The notes below the pieces were generated by a model. The model was given only the letters and a program-made list of their open reading frames with translations. It searched no databases and was not told the DNA's origin. From an uncultured Clostridia bacterium (GTDB lineage Bacteria > Bacillota > Clostridia > Christensenellales > UBA1242): a DNA stretch of 43,338 bases. The stretch spans positions 1 through 43,338 of the forward strand of contig CALVMU010000011.1 in assembly GCA_944348085.1 (NCBI GenBank), in the 5' to 3' direction. A program made the translations under genes and the position numbers. Positions within the stretch are counted from its first letter, which is position 1, and each line of letters starts with the position of its first letter. This document shows, piece after piece, positions 14,859 to 23,851 of the stretch.

Positions 14859-17306
14859 TTATTCATTTTCAAATGAAAGTTCATCATCTTTGACATCGAT
14901 GATTATTGTGCCCTCATTTTTAAGTTTGCCCATCAAAATCATTTCTGCAATATTGTCTTCAATTTCTTGTTGAATAAACCTTTTCAGTGGTCTTGCTCCA
15001 TATTCGGTGTTGGAACCTTTTGAAACCACATAGTCAAGTGCGTCTTCTGTGATTTTGAGTGACAAGTTTTTCTCTTTAAGGCGTTTGTTGATGTTTGAAA
15101 TCAAAATTTTTGCAATTTTGACAAGGTCTTCGTGAGTAAGAGGCTGGAACACACAAATAACATCAATTCGATTGATAAATTCTGGCTTAAATTTGTGCTT
15201 CAGGGCATCCATATAAATCTTTTTGCTGTCAATCTCTTCGCTGTCATCACCACCAAAGCCGAGATTTCTGCGATGCTCACGCACCTCGTTTGCACCAAGG
15301 TTGCTTGTCATGATGATGATAGTGTTTTTAAAGGATACCGTTCTGCCCTGTCCGTCAGTAAGTCTGCCATCGTCAAGAATTTGAAGAAGAGCATTGAAAA
15401 TGTCTGGATGTGCCTTTTCAATCTCATCAAAAAGCACAACTGAGTATGGATGACGGCGCACAGCTTCAGTAAGCTGACCACCCTCTTCAAATCCTACATA
15501 ACCTGGAGGCGAACCAATAAGCTTTGACACAGAATGCGATTCCATATATTCACTCATGTCAATTCGAACAATGTTGTTTTCATCGTCAAACATCGCCTCA
15601 GCAATCGCCTTGCAAAGCTCAGTTTTGCCAACACCTGTTTGACCCATAAACAGAAATGAGCCAATTGGTCGTTTTGAGTCTTGCAGACCAACCCTCGACC
15701 TTCTGATTGCCTTTGCAACAGCAGAAACGGCCTCGTTTTGTCCAACAACGCGTTTATGCAAAATGTCTTCAAGATGAAGAAGTCTGTCCTTTTCGCTTTC
15801 AGTGATTTTTGTCACAGGAATGCCAGTCCACTTGGCAACAACATCGGCAATTTCGTTTGCGCCGATTGACTTTATCGCACTTTTTTCGCCCTTTCCAAAG
15901 AATTTTTCATTTTTCTTTTTAAGGTCATTTTCAAGGTTGATAATCTCTGACTGCAATTTTGCCGCTTTTTCATAGTTTCGTTGCAAACTTGCCTCGTCTC
16001 GACTTGCCGAAAGTGATTTTATTTTCTCTTCAACCGCTTTTATCTCTTGAGGTTTGACTGTAAAATTGACCTTTGCCTTACTGCTTGCCTCATCGATAAG
16101 GTCAATGGCTTTGTCTGGCAAGCTTCTGTCTGAAATGTATCTATCAGAAAGCACTGCCGCAGCTTCAATTGCCTCATCAGTGATGGTGATTTTGTGGAAC
16201 GCCTCATAGCTGTCTTTAAGACCTTTCAAAATTTGAATTGTCTGCTCAACAGATGGCGGATTGACCATGATTGGTTGAAATCTTCTCTCTAGCGCCTTAT
16301 CTTTCTCAATAAACTTGCGATATTCATCTGTTGTTGTCGCGCCAATTGTTTGCATTTCGCCACGCGCAAGATATGGTTTGAGCATATCGGCAGGGCTTGT
16401 CTCACCCTTTTCACTGCCTGCCTGAGCCAGCGTGTGAATTTCGTCGATAAAGACAATGATGTTTTTGCTTGCAATGATGGTTTCAATGGCGTCTTTAAGC
16501 TTTTCTTCCATGCTTCCACGATATTTTGTTCCTGCCATAAGTCCACCAATTTCAAGCGAATAAATGACCTTATCTTTAAGTATTTCAGGCACATCACCTG
16601 CAACAATTGCCTGAGCAAGCCCTTCAACGACAGCAGTTTTTCCAACGCCTGCCTCACCAATAAGAACTGGGTTGTTTTTTGTCTTTCGGCAAAGGATTTC
16701 AACAAGCCTTTCAATTTCTTCCTCTCTGCCAATAACTGGGTCAAGTTTATGCTCTTTGGCCTTCAAGGTGATGTCTGTGCCCATGTCGAGCAATTTTTCT
16801 GGCAATGTGCTTCCTGCCTGCTTGTTTGTCTTGCCCTCTTTTTCTTCGCTTTGAGGCGCGCTGTTTGCTTGCAAGGCTCTTATAACCTTGCCTCTCATAG
16901 CCTCGATGTCAATGTCAAAAGGCCCTTGCAAAATGCGGTATGCAACCGAGCCACTCGACGACAAAAGCGCGAGCAGAAGATGTTCTGTTCCCAAAAATGA
17001 ATGGTTCATTTGAAGCGCAATTTCTTGAGCTATGCGGAAAAGGTCTTTGGTTCTTGGTGTGAGTTCAACCTCATTTGAAAAGATGATGTCGCCATCAGAA
17101 TTTTCTTCAAAAAAGTTGAACATAGCACTTTCAGTCACACCTTCTTCTGCCAAGATTTCGCTTGCAAGGCAGTCAGAAACTGCAGTAAGTCCATACAAAA
17201 TATGCTCACTTCCAATAAGATTTGAGCCAAAACGAAGTGCAATTTTGCTTGCATTTTTTATAACTTTTTCGATATTATCGGAAAAAGAAGATGATTGATA
17301 ATTCAT
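14859..17306 (-). CDS. clpC: ATP-dependent Clp protease ATP-binding subunit ClpC
   Basis: Hexameric AAA+ unfoldase that feeds substrates to ClpP. The 815-aa protein has the full domain order: two Clp_N repeats (residues ~4-145), first AAA+ domain with Walker A GEAGVGKT (217-224) and Walker B VIFIDEIH-like box, a UVR-type coiled middle domain (around 425-460, NYEKAAKLQSEIINLE), a second AAA+ domain with GQTGVGKTE and VVLFDEIEKAHPD, and the ClpB_D2 C-terminal domain. The UVR linker is what separates ClpC from ClpB, ClpA and ClpE. GGAGG precedes the ATG. It is the last gene of the tex-mcsA-mcsB-clpC unit, 2 nt after mcsB, with which it works in protein-arginine-phosphate-marked degradation. Confidence 0.97.
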   Translation of the reverse strand: MNYQSSSFSDNIEKVIKNASKIALRFGSNLIGSEHILYGLTAVSDCLASEILAEEGVTESAMFNFFEENSDGDIIFSNEVELTPRTKDLFRIAQEIALQMNHSFLGTEHLLLALLSSSGSVAYRILQGPFDIDIEAMRGKVIRALQANSAPQSEEKEGKTNKQAGSTLPEKLLDMGTDITLKAKEHKLDPVIGREEEIERLVEILCRKTKNNPVLIGEAGVGKTAVVEGLAQAIVAGDVPEILKDKVIYSLEIGGLMAGTKYRGSMEEKLKDAIETIIASKNIIVFIDEIHTLAQAGSEKGETSPADMLKPYLARGEMQTIGATTTDEYRKFIEKDKALERRFQPIMVNPPSVEQTIQILKGLKDSYEAFHKITITDEAIEAAAVLSDRYISDRSLPDKAIDLIDEASSKAKVNFTVKPQEIKAVEEKIKSLSASRDEASLQRNYEKAAKLQSEIINLENDLKKKNEKFFGKGEKSAIKSIGANEIADVVAKWTGIPVTKITESEKDRLLHLEDILHKRVVGQNEAVSAVAKAIRRSRVGLQDSKRPIGSFLFMGQTGVGKTELCKAIAEAMFDDENNIVRIDMSEYMESHSVSKLIGSPPGYVGFEEGGQLTEAVRRHPYSVVLFDEIEKAHPDIFNALLQILDDGRLTDGQGRTVSFKNTIIIMTSNLGANEVREHRRNLGFGGDDSEEIDSKKIYMDALKHKFKPEFINRIDVICVFQPLTHEDLVKIAKILISNINKRLKEKNLSLKITEDALDYVVSKGSNTEYGARPLKRFIQQEIEDNIAEMILMGKLKNEGTIIIDVKDDELSFENE

Positions 17307-17308
17307 AA

Positions 17309-18316
17309 TTACCTCCTTTGAACGAGGTTTTTGACCTCTTTAGATATATACTCAGCTCTAAGTATGTTTTCCTTTTTATTTTCAAAAAAATCAAAAATTT
17401 CTTTAAGGTTTGCCTCAGCCCCCTCATAGAAAAGTTTCATAAACTTTTTGTCGTCTTTTATATCTAAAAATTCAAGAGAAGCGCCAAACTTGACATCTGC
17501 AAGAAGAGAGAGCATTTCGTCTTCCTCAAGGCTGTGGCAATTTGACAAAATGCCATAAGCTCGCAAAGTTTTGTCTTTGACTTTGTCATATTCTTGAAGC
17601 AAAATTTCCTCTCTTGCACGCTTTTCTTTTTCAATCACCTCATAGATAAACTGGCTGACTTTGTCGATTATCTCATCCTCGCTATAGCCAAGTGAGCCTT
17701 GATTTGAAATTTGATATAAACTGCCTTTTGCTCTGCTTCCTTCGCCATAAATTCCTCTAATTGTCAGCTCTTCTTCCTTTGCTGATTGATAGATGATTTC
17801 CATTTGCCCTTGCCACTCAAGAGCTGGCAAAAAAAGCATGACAGAGGCGCGCATACCTGTGCCAAGATTGCTTGGAGAAGCTGTGATAAACCCAAGCTCG
17901 CTGTCAAATGCGATAGGAAGAGAACGCAAAATTTCGTCATCAATTTTTGAGAGTCTGCGATATGGCTTGTATAGATTGAAGCCATTTTCCATGCACTGCT
18001 CTCTTATGTGGTCCTCTTCATTTATCATAACCACAAACTTTTCATCCTCACTGATTGCAAGCGAAGAGATGTCTTTGTTTTCAATCAGTTCTCGGCTGAT
18101 AAGATGCTTTTCAAACATTGCATTGCACTCGTTAAGCGTGCAGTCGCTCAGCCTTATATGCGAAAAAACCTCAAATTTCTCGAGGGTTTTGATAACTGCA
18201 TTTGTGATATAGTTTGCATCAATATCGCTGTCAAGTTTGGTGTAAAACTTCAGCCCATCCACATTTCTGGCAAGGCGAATGCGAGAGGAAATGGCAATGC
18301 TGTCAAACTCTTCCAT
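17309..18316 (-). CDS. mcsB: Protein-arginine kinase McsB (with Cys-to-Ser change)
   Basis: McsB phosphorylates arginines in proteins, marking them for ClpCP. The 335-aa protein keeps the guanido-kinase hallmarks: SSRIRLARN (10-18), NEEDHIREQ (99-107) with the conserved glutamates, NLGTGMRAS (150-158), and GEGSRAKGSLYQISNQ (191-206). The residue before PSNLGTGMRAS, normally cysteine in McsB (C167 in B. subtilis, reported as needed for activity), is Ser147 here. The start at 18316 follows AGGAGGTGAC; an earlier in-frame start is unnecessary. It overlaps mcsA by 14 nt and precedes clpC by 2 nt. Confidence 0.94.
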   Translation of the reverse strand: MEEFDSIAISSRIRLARNVDGLKFYTKLDSDIDANYITNAVIKTLEKFEVFSHIRLSDCTLNECNAMFEKHLISRELIENKDISSLAISEDEKFVVMINEEDHIREQCMENGFNLYKPYRRLSKIDDEILRSLPIAFDSELGFITASPSNLGTGMRASVMLFLPALEWQGQMEIIYQSAKEEELTIRGIYGEGSRAKGSLYQISNQGSLGYSEDEIIDKVSQFIYEVIEKEKRAREEILLQEYDKVKDKTLRAYGILSNCHSLEEDEMLSLLADVKFGASLEFLDIKDDKKFMKLFYEGAEANLKEIFDFFENKKENILRAEYISKEVKNLVQRR

Positions 18317-18476
18317 TGTCACCTCCTGCCCTTTTGCCTCTATGTTTTTTGCCCCTATAAAGCTTATGCACAAGGGTTTTTAGCTCGTCAATTTCTTGAT
18401 AGCACCTTGCACATCCAACAAAACCAGTTTGTCTGATCTCTTCAAAACTTGTGTTGCAATATGGACATCTGTTCAT
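18303..18476 (-). CDS. mcsA: Truncated McsA-like zinc-finger protein, 57 aa
   Basis: This short gene starts at ATG 18476 after an AAAGGTGA ribosome binding site and ends inside mcsB (14-nt overlap). It encodes MNRCPYCNTSFEEIRQTG then VGCARCYQEI: one four-cysteine zinc site (C4, C7, C22, C25) like the one at the N-terminus of McsA, followed by a short helix and a basic, glycine-rich tail. Normal McsA is about 150-180 aa with two zinc sites and a UVR-type coiled coil; the rest is absent. Position between tex and mcsB and the CxxC spacing support the name. It probably serves as a minimal McsB activator or adaptor. Confidence 0.82.
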   Translation of the reverse strand: MNRCPYCNTSFEEIRQTGFVGCARCYQEIDELKTLVHKLYRGKKHRGKRAGGDNGRV

Positions 18477-18491
18477 TTATTCACCTTTTGG

Positions 18492-20642
18492 CTATTCTTT
18501 GTCAATCCCCTTCATCGTGAGGGCAATTCTTTTCTTTTGAAGGTCAACTGACAGCACTTTGACATCAACGCGCTGACCAACCTTAAGCACTTCAGATGGA
18601 TGTTTGATGTAGGCGTCAGAAATTTGGCTGATATGCACAAGTCCGTCTTGATGAACGCCAATATCGACGAAAGCACCAAAGTCGATAACATTTCGCACAA
18701 CGCCAGAGAGAACCATGCCTTCTTTGAGGTCTTCCATTGACAGAACATCGCTTCTAAGCACTGGTTTTGGCATGCTTTCACGAATATCTCTGCCTGGTTT
18801 AAGAAGCTCTTTGACGATATCGTTTAAAGTTGGAACGCCAATTTCACACTCTTTTGCCACCTTTTCTTCGCCTTTAAGTTCAATAAGGTTTGGAAGAGAT
18901 GAAATGTTGCCATTTTTAACATCTTCTTCGGTCATATCAAAGATTTTCAAAAGCTTTCGAGTTGCACTGTAGCTTTCTGGATGCACTGCGGTGTTGTCCA
19001 AAATTTCAGCTCCACCAACAACGCGAAGGAAGCCTGCACACTGCTCATAGGCTTTTGGGCCAAGTTTTGGAACTGATAAAAGCTCTTCTCTGTTTTTGAT
19101 ACCTTTAACTTTTGCTCTGTAAGAGACAATATTTTTTGCAATTGACATGTTAAGCCCAGAAACATAAGACAAAAGGCTTGGAGAGGCTGTGTTTAAGTCA
19201 ATGCCAACACTGTTAACGCAGTCTTCAACCACACCAGTCAAAACCTCAGTCAAACGATTTTGTGGCATGTCGTGTTGATATTGTCCTACGCCAATTGATT
19301 TGACATCAATTTTGATAAGTTCGGCAAGTGGGTCTTGGAGTCTTCGTGCGATTGACACCGCTGAACGAAGAGAAACATCGTAGTCAGGAAATTCTTCTGC
19401 GCCAAGCTTGCTTGCTGAGTAAACTGAAGCGCCAGCCTCGCTTACAACTGCATAGCTCACAGGTCTTGAAACATGTTTGATAAGTTCGGCAACAAAAATC
19501 TCTGCTTCTTTAGATGCAGTTCCGTTGCCAATTGAAATGACATCAACTTTATACTTTTCAATCAGTGCTTTAAGTTTTTCAATAGACTCCTCAGTCTTTG
19601 ATTGAGGTGGAGTTGGATAAATAACAGTTGTTGCAAGCACATTGCCGTTTGTGTCGATAACTGCAATTTTGCAACCTGTTCTATATGCTGGGTCAAGCCC
19701 CAAAATGATGTTGTTTTTGAGTGGAGCTTCCATAAGAAGAGGCTTGAGGTTGACTTCAAACATTTTGATAGCCTGCTCATCTGCCCTGTCAGTCAAGTTG
19801 CTTCTTGCCTCACGCTCAAGAGATGGGAACAAAAGTCTGTCATAGCTGTCATTAATAACCTCTTCCATAAGCGCATCTGTGTCAGCATTGTTTTTCTTGA
19901 AAAATTTGTTGATAGTCTCCATTGCAAGCTCACGGTTGACTTCAATTTCAACCTTAAGGCACTTTTCTTTTTCTCCGCGGTTGATTGCAAGGATTCTATG
20001 GCTTGGAATTGTTTTGACTTCTTGTTTAAAGCCAGCATAAGTCTCATAAGTAAAGCTGTTTTCATTTTCAATAAGTTCACATTTGATTATGCCCTTGTTT
20101 TCGATAAGCGCTCTAAGCTCTTTTCTCAGCTCTGCATCGTCTGAAATGCGCTCAGCAACAATGTCTTTTGCTCCAGCAATTGCATCGTCAACTGTTGGCA
20201 CTTCTTCTGTGATAAATTTTTCAGCTTCTTTTCTGATTTCATGACTTTTTGACTGCATCAACAAAATGTCTGCAAGAGGATCGAGCCCTTTTGCAATAGC
20301 AACAGACGCTCTTGTTTTTCTCTTTGGTTTGTAAGGTCTGTAAATGTCTTCAACATCAGTCAAAGTTTTGGCATCTGCAAGAGCTTTTGCAATTTCGTCT
20401 GTCCATTTGCCTTGCTCGGTTATCGCCTTTTCAACCTTTGCTTTTTCATCGTTTAAGTTGCGAAGATATTTCAGTCTGTCAGCAAAGGCTCTGATTGTTT
20501 GGTCGTCGCAAGTGCCGTGCATTTCCTTTCTATAACGCGCAATAAAAGGTATTGTGCAACCTTCATCTAAAAGGCTGATAAGGTTTTTGCTGTATTCCTC
20601 TTTCAGTCCAAATTCTTGTGCAAGTGTAAGTGTGATATCCAT
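18492..20642 (-). CDS. tex: RNA-binding transcriptional accessory protein Tex
   Basis: The 716-aa length and domain order match Tex: helical N-terminal part starting with the typical LISLLDEGCTIPFIARYRKEM (long block near residues 22-45), the YqgF/RuvC-like domain (NIILGLDPAYRTGCKIAVID around 313-332), HhH repeats (ASPSLLSYVSGLNMSIAKNIV region) and a C-terminal S1 domain (~645-716, GVVRNVIDFGAFVDIGVHQDGLVHIS). Tex binds nucleic acid and influences transcription in several bacteria. Here it occupies the position held by ctsR in many Firmicutes, upstream of mcsA-mcsB-clpC. It lies 24 nt after the amidohydrolase-like gene with an AAGGAG ribosome binding site. Confidence 0.96.
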   Translation of the reverse strand: MDITLTLAQEFGLKEEYSKNLISLLDEGCTIPFIARYRKEMHGTCDDQTIRAFADRLKYLRNLNDEKAKVEKAITEQGKWTDEIAKALADAKTLTDVEDIYRPYKPKRKTRASVAIAKGLDPLADILLMQSKSHEIRKEAEKFITEEVPTVDDAIAGAKDIVAERISDDAELRKELRALIENKGIIKCELIENENSFTYETYAGFKQEVKTIPSHRILAINRGEKEKCLKVEIEVNRELAMETINKFFKKNNADTDALMEEVINDSYDRLLFPSLEREARSNLTDRADEQAIKMFEVNLKPLLMEAPLKNNIILGLDPAYRTGCKIAVIDTNGNVLATTVIYPTPPQSKTEESIEKLKALIEKYKVDVISIGNGTASKEAEIFVAELIKHVSRPVSYAVVSEAGASVYSASKLGAEEFPDYDVSLRSAVSIARRLQDPLAELIKIDVKSIGVGQYQHDMPQNRLTEVLTGVVEDCVNSVGIDLNTASPSLLSYVSGLNMSIAKNIVSYRAKVKGIKNREELLSVPKLGPKAYEQCAGFLRVVGGAEILDNTAVHPESYSATRKLLKIFDMTEEDVKNGNISSLPNLIELKGEEKVAKECEIGVPTLNDIVKELLKPGRDIRESMPKPVLRSDVLSMEDLKEGMVLSGVVRNVIDFGAFVDIGVHQDGLVHISQISDAYIKHPSEVLKVGQRVDVKVLSVDLQKKRIALTMKGIDKE

Positions 20643-20666
20643 AAATTTTTTCTCCTTATGTCTATT

Positions 20667-21542
20667 TTAATTTTTTTCGCGCTTCTCGGCAAGCAAATTG
20701 CAAAACTTTTGTTCAAGCTCTGCAAAATTTTCGCAAGGAAGAGTGATTTTTGATTTTAAAAGCCTTAAAATTTCGTCATCGTCGCTTTCAAAAGGCAAAA
20801 GTCTGCCATAAGAGCTTAAAGCAATCATTTCAGCTGAAGAAAGCAAGTTGTTTGTGGAAAGTCTTAAGAAATTTGCATTGCCTGTCATGTCAATTTCACC
20901 TTCTCGACTTGCCAAATGGCAAACTTTGTTTTCGTAGAGCTTGAAATTTAAAAAGCCTCTGCCATTTTCGCCGTCATCAAGTGGCGAGAAAATGTATTCA
21001 ACCTCATAATTCTCAAAAAGTGAAAGCGCGTCTTTGTCAAGATAGTTGCAACCGAAAAGATAGCACTTTCTGTCTAAAAAACCAAGTTCTTCCAGCACTC
21101 TTTCAGGCGGCACTTTATATTTTTTGTCAAGCGCGCCAAGCGAATAAAGGTCTTGACCAAAATGGACAAGAAGCGGAAGGTTCAGCCTTGCCGAAAATGA
21201 AACAATCTCGCTTGCCTCTCTTTCACCTAGCTCTTCCAGTTTGTCCACTTCAATGACCACGCCGTCATTTACCAGCATTGAAGAGGCAAGCGCGTTAATA
21301 TTCTCCATTTTGACAATGTTTTTGATTTTCATGCTATATTTTTGAGCAAGCGGTGAAAGATCAAGGTTAAAATCATTGATAATCCAAAGCTCTTTGACGC
21401 CAGAGGTAAAGTTTTTTGCAATCACATATTCATACAAAAGCAAAAGCTCATCTTTTTGCCAAAATTTCAGTGGTTTGGCTCCTTGCGCAAAGCATGCAGC
21501 GTCGCAGTAGCAATTTTTAAAATCATATATCTGTTTGGTCAT
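20667..21542 (-). CDS. Degenerate amidohydrolase-like protein, 291 aa
   Basis: From about residue 120 the protein follows the metal-dependent amidohydrolase layout of the MtaD/SsnA (ATZ/TRZ) group: LPLLVHFGQDLYSLG, an EELGFLDRKCYLFGCNYLDKD block, a SPLDDGENGRGFLNF block and LASREGEIDMTGNANFLRL. The usual metal and catalytic residues are changed: HxxE becomes H127xxQ, the AHC histidine becomes Gly164, and the LGTDG aspartate is Arg213. The N-terminal strand region of full-length enzymes (about 430 aa) is also missing. A pseudoenzyme is likely. A cysteine cluster lies at residues 11-17 (CYCDAAC). AGAAGGA precedes the ATG; a -10-like TATAAT lies at 21563-21568. First gene of the operon leading to clpC. 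Confidence 0.65.
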   Translation of the reverse strand: MTKQIYDFKNCYCDAACFAQGAKPLKFWQKDELLLLYEYVIAKNFTSGVKELWIINDFNLDLSPLAQKYSMKIKNIVKMENINALASSMLVNDGVVIEVDKLEELGEREASEIVSFSARLNLPLLVHFGQDLYSLGALDKKYKVPPERVLEELGFLDRKCYLFGCNYLDKDALSLFENYEVEYIFSPLDDGENGRGFLNFKLYENKVCHLASREGEIDMTGNANFLRLSTNNLLSSAEMIALSSYGRLLPFESDDDEILRLLKSKITLPCENFAELEQKFCNLLAEKREKN

Positions 21543-21592
21543 AAAAATCCTTCTTTAAGGCAATTATACAATAAAAAGGAGGTCAAAGGCAA

Positions 21593-22780
21593 ATGAAAGA
21601 GCGGGTTATTTTACATTCTGATGTCAACAATTTTTTCGCTTCAGTTGAATGTTCAAACAGACCCGAGCTTAAAGACAAGCCTGTGGCTGTGACTGGCAAT
21701 CCCAAAAAGCGAACAGGCATAATCCTTGCCAAAAATGAAATCGCCAAAAAGTTTGGAGTTTCAACTGGACAAGTGATTGGCGAGGCTCAAGCCATCTGCC
21801 CTGACCTTGTCTGCCTTCCGCCACATTACGACCTTTACGAAGAGATATCTGAAAAGCTTCACCAGCTTTATCTTCAGTATACAAATTTGGTCGAGCCACT
21901 TGGGCTTGACGAGTGCTGGCTTGATGTGACTGACAGCTTGAAATATCTTAAAATGACAGGCAAGGAAATTGCTGACGAGATAAGAGAAAAGGTCAAAAAA
22001 GAGTTTGGCTTTACCGTGTCGGTTGGCGTGTCTTTTTCAAAGATTTTTGCCAAACTTGGCTCAGATTTAAGAAAGCCTGACTATACAACAGTGATAAGCA
22101 AAAACGATTATAAAAAAATAACTTATAACTTGCCTTTAAACTCAATCGTTGGCATTGGAAGACGGCTTGAGAAAAAGTTTTCGTCAATTGATGTCAAAAC
22201 AATTGGCGACTTTGTCAAGCTTGAAGACGCTTTTCTTTCTCACCTTATGGGCATAAATGGCACCAACTTAAAAAAAGCTCTTCTTGGCGAAAATATTGAC
22301 GAAGTTGCCGACTACTACGCCCTTCCTCCGCCAAAAAGCGTTGGCAACGGAACAACCACAATTGAAGACATAATAAAGCGAAAAGACATTGAAAAAGTGG
22401 TTTATTTTTTGGCTGAAAAGGTCTCGTCAAGGCTTATCAAACACAAAGTTGTTGCTGGCACGCTGTCACTTACAATCAAAACCAATAAGCTTGAAAAGGT
22501 GCACAAAAGCATGAAAATAAAGCCCTCAAATTCTGTCAAAGAACTCGCCAGTCTTGCCATGGAGATTGCCGACAAAATTTGGAACTACGACTTTCCAGTG
22601 CGCGCAATTCGTCTTCGAGCGTCAACTCTGACAAACGCAAATGCCCTTCAGCTTTCATTTTTTGACAGCAAAAAGGACTTCTCTCAAGTTGCTGAAGAAA
22701 TAAACAGACACTATGGCAAAATAGAACTGGCTTCAAACATGTCAAAATTTATAAACACCAGCAAGCATTCTCAAGAATAA
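21593..22780 (+). CDS. dinB: DNA polymerase IV (Y-family translesion polymerase)
   Basis: Low-fidelity polymerase that copies past damaged bases. The 395-aa protein starts with LHSDVNNFFASVEC, giving catalytic D10 and the paired aromatics F14-F15 at the steric gate; the second acid pair is D106-E107 in GLDECWLDVT (the common form is SIDEAYLD). A helix-hairpin-helix thumb (NSIVGIGRRLEKKF) and a little-finger domain follow. AAAAGGAGGTC precedes the ATG. It is divergent from the amidohydrolase-like gene with only 50 bp between. I see no convincing beta-clamp motif at the C-terminus, but the end is short and this is uncertain. Confidence 0.94.
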   Translation: MKERVILHSDVNNFFASVECSNRPELKDKPVAVTGNPKKRTGIILAKNEIAKKFGVSTGQVIGEAQAICPDLVCLPPHYDLYEEISEKLHQLYLQYTNLVEPLGLDECWLDVTDSLKYLKMTGKEIADEIREKVKKEFGFTVSVGVSFSKIFAKLGSDLRKPDYTTVISKNDYKKITYNLPLNSIVGIGRRLEKKFSSIDVKTIGDFVKLEDAFLSHLMGINGTNLKKALLGENIDEVADYYALPPPKSVGNGTTTIEDIIKRKDIEKVVYFLAEKVSSRLIKHKVVAGTLSLTIKTNKLEKVHKSMKIKPSNSVKELASLAMEIADKIWNYDFPVRAIRLRASTLTNANALQLSFFDSKKDFSQVAEEINRHYGKIELASNMSKFINTSKHSQE

Positions 22781-22864
22781 TTAAAAATTTTGTCGAAAAA
22801 ACAAAAAATTGAAAAAGAATTTTCTTTTCATAGTAATTTGTTTTGTTTTTTTTGCGTATTGTAT

Positions 22865-22870
22865 TATAAT
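22865..22870 (+). promoter_or_regulatory. -10 element upstream of degV
   Basis: Perfect TATAAT in the 153-bp gap between dinB and degV; the -35 side (TTGTTT/TTTGTT region near 22843) is poor. An AAGGAG ribosome binding site lies 7 nt before the ATG at 22934. Confidence 0.5.
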
Positions 22871-22933
22871 ATTTATGAATATGAATTTTCAGCGTCAATT
22901 TCAGTGCGCTTGTGATATATTAAGGAGTTTAAA

Positions 22934-23761
22934 ATGAAATTTCAAATAATAACAGACAGCTGTAGCGAGCTTAAAAATGACTATATAAAAGACAAGAACA
23001 TCGGTTTTGCTGTTGTTCCACTTATCATCAATGTCGGTGACAAAGAATTTGTCGATGATGACAACATCAACTGCAAAAAAATGCTTGAAGAAATGAAGAA
23101 AGTAAAAAAATCTTCCAGTGCATGCCCTGCTCCACAAAGTTTTTTGGACCTGTTTGACAGAGCGGAGTATACTTTTATCGTGACAATCACTTCAAAACTT
23201 TCTGGATGTTACAACTCTGCTGCGGTTGCAAAAAATTCTTACGAAAAATCAGACAATGTTTTTGTCATTGACTCAAAAGCGGTTTCAGGAACAGAAATTT
23301 TGATTGTTGACAAACTTGTTCAGCTTATCAAAGAAGGCAAAGACTACCAGACGATTTGCAAGGAAATTGAAAAGTTCCGCGATGAAAAAGAGCTGTTTTT
23401 CATTCTGCAAAAATTTGACAATCTTGTAAATAATGGCCGTATGAGCAAATTTGCAGGTCTTATCGCTTCCACTCTTGTCATCCGCCCTATCTGCGTGGCT
23501 GACAACGGCGAAATCAAAATTGCAAAGAAAACTGTCGGAATAAAAAATGCAATCATGAAAATGGTTCAAATGATTGGCGAAAAAATCAAAGACATCAAAG
23601 ACAGGTGCCTTATCATATCACATTGCTATGCCGATGAAGAAGTTGCAATGATAAAATCTGAGGTTGAAAAGAAATACAATTTCAAAGAAATCAGAATTTT
23701 GTCAACAAAAGGATTGTGCTCTTACTATGCCCTTGAAAAAGGCGTTATTGTGTGCATGTAA
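22934..23761 (+). CDS. DegV family fatty-acid-binding protein
   Basis: DegV/FakB proteins bind a single fatty acid and present it to the kinase FakA for phosphorylation and entry into phospholipids. Typical features: N-terminal FQIITDSCSEL, SSACPAPQSFLDLF around residues 58-71, SKLSGCYNSAAVAKN, the LVNNGRMSKFAG block and the C-terminal end with a conserved glycine-rich loop. Length 275 aa is normal. No fakA is in view. It has its own -10, ribosome binding site and terminator, so it is probably monocistronic. Confidence 0.92.
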   Translation: MKFQIITDSCSELKNDYIKDKNIGFAVVPLIINVGDKEFVDDDNINCKKMLEEMKKVKKSSSACPAPQSFLDLFDRAEYTFIVTITSKLSGCYNSAAVAKNSYEKSDNVFVIDSKAVSGTEILIVDKLVQLIKEGKDYQTICKEIEKFRDEKELFFILQKFDNLVNNGRMSKFAGLIASTLVIRPICVADNGEIKIAKKTVGIKNAIMKMVQMIGEKIKDIKDRCLIISHCYADEEVAMIKSEVEKKYNFKEIRILSTKGLCSYYALEKGVIVCM

Positions 23762-23805
23762 GTTTTGCAAACACAAGCAAAAAACGAAAAAAAACAAATA
23801 AAAAA

Positions 23806-23840
23806 CAAAAAGAAGCTGAAAAATCAAAGCTTCTTTTTTT
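23806..23840. terminator. Terminator between degV and trxB
   Basis: Stem AAAGAAGCT (23809-23817) / AGCTTCTTT (23828-23836) with a T run on the plus strand and A-rich left flank, so it can serve both convergent genes. Confidence 0.88.
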
Positions 23841-23851
23841 ATCCTAAAATG

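Noticed and set aside
16289..17000. Long open frames inside clpC on both strands
   Set aside because: The clpC frame is certain from its AAA+ motifs and these shadow it without starts or motifs.
21587..21610. GGTCAAA near the dinB start as a CtsR box
   Set aside because: Only one heptad is present; the tandem second heptad at a 3-bp gap is missing, and the sequence coincides with the Shine-Dalgarno.
22815..22840. dinB terminator hairpin (AAAAGAA / TTCTTTT)
   Set aside because: The arms are nearly pure A and T with a loop too small to form, so I do not call it.
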